NCBI GenBank assembly: GCA_016926595.1
Contig: JAFGOG010000613.1
Coordinates: 1 to 21,471, forward strand
Reading direction: 5' to 3'
Length of the DNA: 21,471 nt
Origin: Anaerolineae bacterium
GTDB lineage: Bacteria > Chloroflexota > Anaerolineae > JAAYZQ01
Below, in pieces: positions 18,001 through 21,471 of this stretch. Position 1 is the first letter of the stretch. Every line of letters begins with the position of its first letter. Under the pieces are notes generated by a model, which saw only the letters and a program-made list of their open reading frames with translations, did no database searches and had not been told where the DNA came from. The position numbers and the translations under genes were made by a program.

Positions 18001-18626
18001 TGCTCAAGATAGATCTCGGGGTCGGATGCCACCTCGTCCCAGTCGGTGCAGCACAGCTCACACGCCCGCTGCCGGAACGCGGCCGTCTGCCCGCGGGCGT
18101 CGAGCTGATACTCCACCGCCCAGGCGAGGGGCCAGTTGTAGGTATAGCCATGGTACGCGGCAAAGAGCTTGAAGGCGCGCAACACGAGCGGGTCGTTCGG
18201 GTCGGCTGCCTGCGAATAGAGGTTGCCGCCCACGGCCGTGGTGTTGACCTGGCGCTCGCAGGCGCGCAGCAGGTGATCGAGGCCGGACTTTTCGTGGCTC
18301 GTGGTCGGCACCCGCCCCAGGAAGAGCTCGCTTGCCGGTTTGCCCTCCAGGTCCGCGCCCTCTAGCAGCACGCCCAGCACCTTCATCAGCAGCGACTTGC
18401 CCGAGCCGAAAAAGCCGCTGATCCAGATGCCGATGGACTGCTCGTCGTCGCGCGTCGCGGCGTCGACATAGGCGTCCAGGATCTGGCGCAGGTAGCGCTC
18501 CCACTGGGGTGTCACCACCAGGTTGTCCAGCTCGCCGCGCACGACGCCGGACCGGCGATCGGCCACCTTGACCACCGGCTCGATCCGCTCGCTCACGGCT
18601 GTGCTAAAAACGCTGCGAATCTGCAT
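15012..18626 (-). CDS. brxC: BREX P-loop ATPase BrxC
   Basis: 1204 residues from ATG 18626, preceded by AAGGAGG with 5-base spacing. The frame is open further upstream to 19304, but that part overlaps brxB and has no gene-like content, so the short start is right. Walker A is GFFGSGKS (71-78) in the family context IGIWISGFFGSGKSLL. Walker B is KVLLQLDELGQW (264-275). The remainder is large, helical and conserved only at low level, as expected for BrxC/PglY. Known role: essential ATPase of BREX required for methylation and for blocking phage DNA replication; probably a scaffold or motor on DNA. The start lies at the end of an array of 15-base repeats that each carry a ribosome-binding-site-like core. 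The stop precedes the small membrane-protein gene. Confidence 0.94.
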   Translation of the reverse strand: MQIRSVFSTAVSERIEPVVKVADRRSGVVRGELDNLVVTPQWERYLRQILDAYVDAATRDDEQSIGIWISGFFGSGKSLLMKVLGVLLEGADLEGKPASELFLGRVPTTSHEKSGLDHLLRACERQVNTTAVGGNLYSQAADPNDPLVLRAFKLFAAYHGYTYNWPLAWAVEYQLDARGQTAAFRQRACELCCTDWDEVASDPEIYLEHLYRAAAEVSSDLFSGPAAVEQAVNAIVQGGVTPTALVNRLRRWCEARDGGGRRHKVLLQLDELGQWIAAGNPNDRTMQVQALAEDAAELGGGRVWLAVTAHGDVQALSQNVQQEYYAKILHRFALQCKLSNDDISEVVEKRVLHKTQTARAALEQRFEQRSGDLTDLGSVAQAQRNYPRPDATSLAQYYPYLPWTVAAIPDVVKGIAQAAGRDEALTGSNRTMIGVVQGTLIDTPGLLDSPVGKLVSLADLYGQLESDVPIETKTDLNRIRPDVPGADAFTLRVARGLFLLGQAQYIPTTVDNVARTVVNSMDTTLGQLRPQVEAELDRLVDAHYAKHVGEQYIFLSTQQRSFQDKVHARQEELLGQAYDLCQALKDYESEPSLRFDRVALHEREIPLRLELDGRIVRNPQAGVSVRVYSPLQRALDPDVADDTAMRQRSNQQPDDVLFRLADVPGFRGALALARATDAVANAVLSAHRSDGGEQDVAYQAKQSDLPDLKARVRTLLSTAVGGGTIFFRGSAYQLAAADSAGEAVRATLSQILPSIYPRLAEVPYRLTNEVTAVKAALGGNTANADLKGLGVYHADGTLNEGHPLLSTLRGKLPQPEQALAPVNAGDLRAELEKPPFGWDGNAVKVGLALLLRAAGCRLIDSGQVLTDPADPRVVELLTKEQAFKGMRVQGVRSELSMPELLQIRSAMETVLGVKPALVVATLNNVLGERLADLAGRAQTLRGWANTAQCPLPVEFESATSLVQDLLNNAAPSARLRGFLEQGDRLRAYAGQMEDLTAFRRDQGALFIQVRDFYMKMVNVTADLPALHTFVDDYRTVTRERTVTEPARWNDIVQAYHAARQAVTDQIARWQDEARGRLHDLEARLAEQVRAAGVPDDQVDQETGTLAALYQKIEEDARRADLALGAALSLLSALAGAEMEKERRLRELRLRYEVKPVAAERRLSWQTIAAGPLTVRTSAELDEGLARLRSKIAAELSDGVTVIIE

Positions 18627-18628
18627 TC

Positions 18629-18688
18629 CGCCTCCTTGGCGCCCGCCTCCTTGGCACCTGCCTGCTTGGCGTCGATCTCCTCGGTGCG
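18629..18688 (-). repeat. Four 15-base tandem repeats carrying Shine-Dalgarno sequences between brxB and brxC
   Basis: On the minus strand the units are CGCACCGAGGAGATC, GACGCCAAGCAGGCA, GGTGCCAAGGAGGCG and GGCGCCAAGGAGGCG, back to back and ending 2 bases before the brxC ATG. The two units nearest the gene differ at one base, and each holds AAGGAGG. Read in the brxB frame beyond its stop they encode AKQAG-AKEAG-AKEA, so they may derive from a lost C-terminal extension of BrxB. Whether copy number affects brxC translation is inference. Confidence 0.75.
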
Positions 18689-18697
18689 CCAGGGCGC

Positions 18698-19279
18698 TTA
18701 CACTTCTTCGCCCCGGTAGAACTCCAGGCGCAGGTCCTCGCGCCCCAGGAACAGGTAGGTGCGGCTTGTGCCCGGTGGGCGCACCCCGGGCACCAACAGA
18801 ACAAACGGCACGATCTGCCCGGTCGCCGGATCGCGCGGCTCGCTCTCGGCCACGGCCTCCATCAGGCTGGTGGGATTGCCCAGCGGATGGAGCGCGGCCA
18901 GGCCCCTGAGCACGACCACCGGGCGGCCGCAGGCACCGGTGGATAGCTCTTCTTGCACGGTGCGGCTCACCTGGCGACCCCACAGGCGAAGGATCGACTC
19001 GGACGCACCCTTGCCTTTCGTAGGATCTTGCAGCAACTGCTGGCGCCGTTCTTCCTGCCCGGCCAGGGCGGCGATGGTGATGGGCAGGAGGTCGAGATGG
19101 TAAAAACAGAGGGCATCGGTGTTGTGCAGGTGCTCGTCGGCCAGCCGGCGCATGGCTCGCTCCTGGTCGGGCGGATAGACCAGGTAGACGTAGGGCCGGC
19201 CGCTGCTGTGGCCAATGCCGTCGTAGGTGGTGCGCAGCCGCTCCAGCAGGTATTCCAGGCGTTGGGTCAGCTCGTCCAT
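18698..19279 (-). CDS. brxB: BREX-1 protein BrxB (DUF1788 family)
   Basis: 193 residues, the usual length for the family. Visible family-like stretches are the N-terminal LTQRLEYLLERL, YVYLVYPPDQE, an ALCFYHLDLLPI segment (about 57-68), RPVVVLRGLAALHPL (about 118-132) and the closing VPFVLLVPGVRPP...TYLFLGRED. The ATG lies inside the 3' end of brxA (13-base overlap), which implies translational coupling. Known role: a small BREX-1 core protein required for defence; its biochemical activity is not well defined. The position between brxA and brxC is canonical. Confidence 0.9.
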   Translation of the reverse strand: MDELTQRLEYLLERLRTTYDGIGHSSGRPYVYLVYPPDQERAMRRLADEHLHNTDALCFYHLDLLPITIAALAGQEERRQQLLQDPTKGKGASESILRLWGRQVSRTVQEELSTGACGRPVVVLRGLAALHPLGNPTSLMEAVAESEPRDPATGQIVPFVLLVPGVRPPGTSRTYLFLGREDLRLEFYRGEEV

Positions 19280-19983
19280 AGCTCTTTTCCAGCCAGAGTG
19301 TCAAGGGTTGCTTTCACCCGGTCCGGCTCCCACAGCCACAAGTGCCAGTCCGGATGGAAGGGCAGCTCGCCGGGCGTGACCCCCTCGGCCAGCAGCAGCC
19401 TGACGAGGTGCTTGACCACTGCCGGTGGGACCACGGGTTCGATGATGCGCCTGTGCGGACTGCGGGCCGCACCCTGTAACAAGCCATAGTCGCGCAGGAT
19501 CGACAGCACATTGCCCGCCAGCTTGGTGCGCGTCTCGTGGCTCCAGCCGGCGATCTCGCGGTGGACCGGCTCGGCCTGGTCGAGCAGCTTCTGCACGTCC
19601 GTAGCGAGGATCTCGATCTCGCCCGCGCGCCAGCGCGGCACAATGACCTGCTGCACCACGTCGTACAACAGCGCGTCCTGCCGGCAAACGTGCAGCAGCA
19701 GGGCGACGCGCAGTGCTTCCAGGGTCGGCTCGGCAGCATGCGCGGCCAGGTCAGACAGAACCCAGGCGGGAGGTTGCCAAAGAGTCAGTCGCCGCTTGAT
19801 TCTATGAACAATCACCCCACGCGTCTCGCGCGAGCGTTGTGGCAGCCCGCCGTCCTTGAGCTGCTCAGCCGCTGCATCTACGTCCTGGGTCTCGGCATAG
19901 ACGAGAAGGAATTGACGAGTCTCTTCAAGGAGGCCGGCCTTGGAGGCATTGGTGGGGAGATATGTCCCACTTGCCCGCCACAT
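19267..19983 (-). CDS. brxA: BREX-1 protein BrxA (DUF1819 family)
   Basis: 238 residues from ATG 19983 (MWRASGTYLPTNASKAGLLEETR), slightly longer than the roughly 200 of the model protein. Family-like features are an early SRETRGVIVHRIKRRL segment, DALLYDVVQQVI, and WSHETRTKLAGNVLSILRDYGLL (about 166-188). An in-frame TTG at 20007 with GGGGG five bases upstream is an alternative start, because the ATG has only a weak ribosome-binding site. The open frame extends to 20124 but crosses a terminator-like structure, so that extension is unlikely. Known role: DNA-binding BREX component needed in some hosts for full defence. It is first in the operon, about 180 bases downstream of a strong predicted promoter. 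Confidence 0.85.
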   Translation of the reverse strand: MWRASGTYLPTNASKAGLLEETRQFLLVYAETQDVDAAAEQLKDGGLPQRSRETRGVIVHRIKRRLTLWQPPAWVLSDLAAHAAEPTLEALRVALLLHVCRQDALLYDVVQQVIVPRWRAGEIEILATDVQKLLDQAEPVHREIAGWSHETRTKLAGNVLSILRDYGLLQGAARSPHRRIIEPVVPPAVVKHLVRLLLAEGVTPGELPFHPDWHLWLWEPDRVKATLDTLAGKELWTS

Positions 19984-20030
19984 GGTCTTGTCAGATTCTC
20001 GTGTCAAAGGATCCCCCAACGGAAATGCAC

Positions 20031-20072
20031 TAGAAACAAAGAACAAAGACCCCACCCCTTGCACGGGGCGGG
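20031..20072 (-). terminator. Terminator-like hairpin in the brxA leader (possible attenuator)
   Basis: On the minus strand CCCGCCCC pairs with GGGGTGGG (8 pairs, one of them G-U) around loop GTGCAA, followed by the T-rich tail GTCTTTGTTCTTTGTTT. On the plus strand the same arms carry an A-C mismatch, so the structure is tuned to minus-strand RNA. It lies about 90 nt into the predicted brxA leader, before the start codon, which is the arrangement of an attenuator. The T-tract is interrupted, so efficiency is uncertain. Confidence 0.45.
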
Positions 20073-20087
20073 CTCCTGTGGTATACT
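20059..20087 (+). promoter_or_regulatory. Sigma70-type promoter for a short plus-strand RNA
   Basis: TTGCAC (20059-20064), exactly 17 bases, then TATACT (20082-20087). The predicted start is near 20094. The -35 hexamer coincides with the loop of the minus-strand leader hairpin. No protein gene lies downstream before the terminator at 20126-20158. Confidence 0.55.
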
Positions 20088-20093
20088 GGCCGC

Positions 20094-20160
20094 ACCTTGG
20101 CGCCCGCATCGCGCCGGGGGACATGCCTCGGGCTGGATCAGAGCCGCGAGGCTTTTTTCT
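20094..20160 (+). ncRNA. Predicted small RNA of about 65 nt, antisense to the 5' leader of brxA
   Basis: The transcript would start near 20094 behind a good promoter and end in the T-run of a strong intrinsic terminator. Its 5' part can form a GGCGC/GCGCC stem (about 20099-20115), and its 3' half is the terminator stem. It is fully complementary to the first ~68 nt of RNA from the minus-strand brxA promoter (start near 20162). No known RNA family was recognised. Promoter, length and terminator are seen in the sequence; expression and regulatory function are inferred. Confidence 0.45.
20126..20158 (+). terminator. Intrinsic terminator of the predicted small RNA
   Basis: CCTCG-GGCT pairs with AGCC-G-CGAGG (nine pairs, one bulged G) around a GGATCAG loop and is followed by C and six T. 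A shorter alternative stem AGCC/GGCT with a GCGA tetraloop overlaps it. The T-run is on the plus strand only. Confidence 0.65.
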
Positions 20161-20168
20161 TCGGCGGT

Positions 20169-20197
20169 ATTATACCACCGGCGAAGCAAAAGTGCAA
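20169..20197 (-). promoter_or_regulatory. Sigma70-type promoter of the BREX operon
   Basis: On the minus strand: TTGCAC (20197-20192), exactly 17 bases, TATAAT (20174-20169). The predicted start is a G near 20162, giving a leader of about 180 nt before brxA. The -10 lies inside an imperfect palindrome (20159-20186) whose centre GGTATTATACC (20166-20176) is perfect, so a repressor could sit directly on it. Confidence 0.65.
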
Positions 20198-20233
20198 AGT
20201 GGGGGAGGGCGGCTCGGCGGCAGCATGGACGGT

Positions 20234-20259
20234 GCGGTGTTTCCGTACGGAAATACCGC
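20234..20259. promoter_or_regulatory. 26-base operator-like palindrome upstream of the BREX promoter
   Basis: The two 13-base halves match at 12 of 13 positions without a spacer; the core is TTTCCGTACGGAAA (20240-20253). No T-run follows, so it is not a terminator. It lies 37 bases upstream of the -35 of the brxA promoter. A dimeric transcription factor site is the simplest reading. BREX loci are often controlled by WYL-type regulators, but none is encoded in this window. Confidence 0.5.
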
Positions 20260-20367
20260 CTACGTCATGTTGCTCTTGCCCATCCGTTTGTAAAGTCCTG
20301 TTGCTTCCCACAGCCATTCTTGGCCTTTTCTAGGCCATTCCACCACTGGGATCATTGACCTTGAAAC

Positions 20368-20396
20368 TTGTACTTAATCAACCCTCGCTTTATAAT
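20368..20396 (+). promoter_or_regulatory. Promoter of the exported Fn3 protein gene
   Basis: TTGTAC (20368-20373), 17 bases, TATAAT (20391-20396). The predicted start near 20403 gives a leader of about 124 nt before the ATG at 20527. Confidence 0.6.
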
Positions 20397-20478
20397 TTGG
20401 GCATTCAAGCCTGACACACATGAGCGATGTTTTACCACCAGCATCAAACGTGCACATCACATCTACCATTTTTGTAGA

Positions 20479-20520
20479 ACTCCTTGCGGGGAGTGAGCAC
20501 GAACACACATCGAAAGGAGT
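20479..20520 (+). promoter_or_regulatory. Leader hairpin with anti-Shine-Dalgarno sequence
   Basis: ACTCCTT (20479-20485) is the exact reverse complement of the ribosome-binding site AAGGAGT (20514-20520), and its ACTCC part can instead pair locally with GGAGT (20490-20494). The two pairings exclude each other, so translation of the downstream gene might switch. No known riboswitch class was recognised. Confidence 0.3.
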
Positions 20521-20526
20521 AGTGCT

Positions 20527-21471
20527 ATGCCAGCAAAAGGACTCATCGGTGGTGCGTTCCCTTTGGTAATGATCGTGCTGTTTCTGGGTGCCGTCGGATT
20601 GATGTTCGGTAGTGTACGTGGCATTGATCCGGCTCTCGCCCAGCCGGATAATCTTGCCGGGCAGAGTAATCTCTCTACAGCTAATGTCTCGTCGGCAGCC
20701 GTGACAGTGTGTCTGCCAATTGTCGTACGTTCGTGGCCGCCGGCGCCTGAAACACCGCTCCTCAACATCATTGACAATGCCGACGCGGACAACTACTATA
20801 CCGTTTCTTGGTCTTGGTCGCAGAACGCTACGAGTTTTATTCTAGAGGAAGCGAATGACGCATCGTTCTCCGATGCGCGAGTTGTTTTTGAGGGTAGTGG
20901 CGCAGCCTGGACGGTGCCGGGGACTGGGAAAACACCAGGTACCTGCCACTATCGGGTCAAGGCTCGCAATCAGTGGGCCGACAGTGCCTGGAGCAACGTC
21001 CAGTATATAACAATCTATCCAATGTTTGTTGGCCTCTCGCTGCGCTGGGATGGGGAAGGCTACATCAGGGGAGACGAGTACTACAATGTCGGCACACACC
21101 ATACGCGGGATTTTACTGACTTGACTGCCCTAGACACGGTTCGCGCTCATAGCTTCCAATGGTACGATCCAAATCCACAGGGGTGGGACAGTGCAGAGTA
21201 CGATAACTTTTATTCTGTGTCGACGGGTTACTTGCTTGCTAGCTCACTACCCTCTGACCCGTCATGGAAGTGGCGGTACTTTGGCATAGTGCCCTATGAT
21301 ACTCAGTTCTATAATGGCCAGGAAGCGGTAATTGATGGTCAGGTTTTCACTGTCTCGGGGCCTCTTCAGGGATATACTGCCTTCGGTCAGCCGGTTCAGT
21401 ACTGGCAGTTGGTTAACAGGGATGGGTTTCTATACTGGGACGGTGGTGGAGACTGGACTCAGCGTGTTCAC
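20527..21471 (+). CDS. Exported protein with fibronectin type III-like domain, 3' end cut by window edge
   Basis: 315 codons are open from ATG 20527 to the window edge. The start has AAAGGAG with 7-base spacing. Residues 7-29 are a strongly hydrophobic signal segment, followed by an ALA-QP possible signal-peptidase site at 36-40. CLPIVVR at 62-68 is the same kind of motif as YLPLIAK in the GH30 protein. Residues about 75-163 look like a fibronectin type III domain (NYYTVSWSWSQNATSFILEE, CHYRVKARNQWADSAWSN). The rest (164-315) is rich in Tyr, Trp and Asp and predicted beta-stranded, without a family I can name. Likely a secreted or cell-surface protein; its function is unknown. It is divergently transcribed from BREX and lower in GC than the core brx genes. 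Confidence 0.85.
   Translation, partial: MPAKGLIGGAFPLVMIVLFLGAVGLMFGSVRGIDPALAQPDNLAGQSNLSTANVSSAAVTVCLPIVVRSWPPAPETPLLNIIDNADADNYYTVSWSWSQNATSFILEEANDASFSDARVVFEGSGAAWTVPGTGKTPGTCHYRVKARNQWADSAWSNVQYITIYPMFVGLSLRWDGEGYIRGDEYYNVGTHHTRDFTDLTALDTVRAHSFQWYDPNPQGWDSAEYDNFYSVSTGYLLASSLPSDPSWKWRYFGIVPYDTQFYNGQEAVIDGQVFTVSGPLQGYTAFGQPVQYWQLVNRDGFLYWDGGGDWTQRVH

Larger units (their letters stand above)
19984..20526. other. Divergent intergenic spacer between brxA and the exported Fn3 protein
   Basis: 543 bases without a convincing protein gene. It contains, in order, a leader hairpin with a T-rich tail facing brxA, a plus-strand promoter plus short predicted RNA and terminator, the brxA-facing promoter, a 26-base palindrome, a small TGGCCT/AGGCCA hairpin (20321-20337), the promoter of the right-hand gene, and an anti-Shine-Dalgarno hairpin. 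Apart from that small hairpin, 20260-20367 shows nothing recognisable. Confidence 0.8.

Noticed and set aside
18627..19304. N-terminal extension of the brxC frame by 226 residues
   Set aside because: It overlaps brxB completely and has Arg/Pro/Gly-rich shadow composition; the ATG at 18626 has an excellent ribosome-binding site and starts the conserved BrxC sequence.
19984..20124. BrxA start at 20124 (285 residues)
   Set aside because: The extra 47 residues cross the terminator-like leader hairpin and lack family similarity.

Overview
The window looks like a chromosomal defence island from a high-GC bacterium, most likely a member of the Chloroflexota. Two exported proteins carry the YLPLI/LPIVVR-type hydrophobic motif that is common in secreted Chloroflexota proteins, and the NACHT ATPase combines an effector-associated domain, a sulfatase-modifying-like domain and D/L-rich repeats, a style frequent in that phylum. 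The taxonomic call is an inference. No rRNA, tRNA, CRISPR array or transposase was seen.

Layout. Almost everything is on the minus strand and reads right to left. From 19983 down to 6136 lies a complete type 1 BREX phage-defence operon in canonical order: brxA, brxB, brxC, pglX, pglZ, brxL. One non-canonical small gene, a two-pass membrane protein with two CxxC pairs, sits between brxC and pglX. Below brxL come a secreted GH30 glycoside hydrolase (3870-6056), a membrane-anchored EAD-NACHT ATPase (624-3716) and, 11 bases further on and probably translationally coupled, the start of an Mrr-type modification-dependent restriction enzyme cut by the left window edge. On the plus strand, a secreted Fn3-containing protein starts at 20527 and runs off the right edge.

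How the genes fit together. BREX marks host DNA through PglX and blocks phage replication through BrxA/B/C, PglZ and BrxL. Mrr would attack modified DNA that BREX may not stop. The NACHT protein is a candidate NLR-like sensor/switch. GH30 and the Fn3 protein look like cell-surface or exported functions with no obvious defence role.

The most unusual part is the 543-base divergent spacer 19984-20526. It holds a strong sigma70-type promoter facing brxA, a second strong promoter on the opposite strand followed about 40 bases later by a clear intrinsic terminator (a predicted RNA of about 65 nt, antisense to the first part of the brxA leader), a terminator-like hairpin inside the brxA leader, and a 26-base operator-like palindrome. 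The palindrome core TTTCCGTACGGAAA recurs with 2 mismatches upstream of the NACHT-mrr operon. Together these suggest antisense/attenuation control of BREX and perhaps shared regulation of the two defence operons. Other oddities are a BrxL without its Lon-like protease half, a lower-GC specificity region inside pglX, and four 15-base tandem repeats carrying Shine-Dalgarno sequences in front of brxC.
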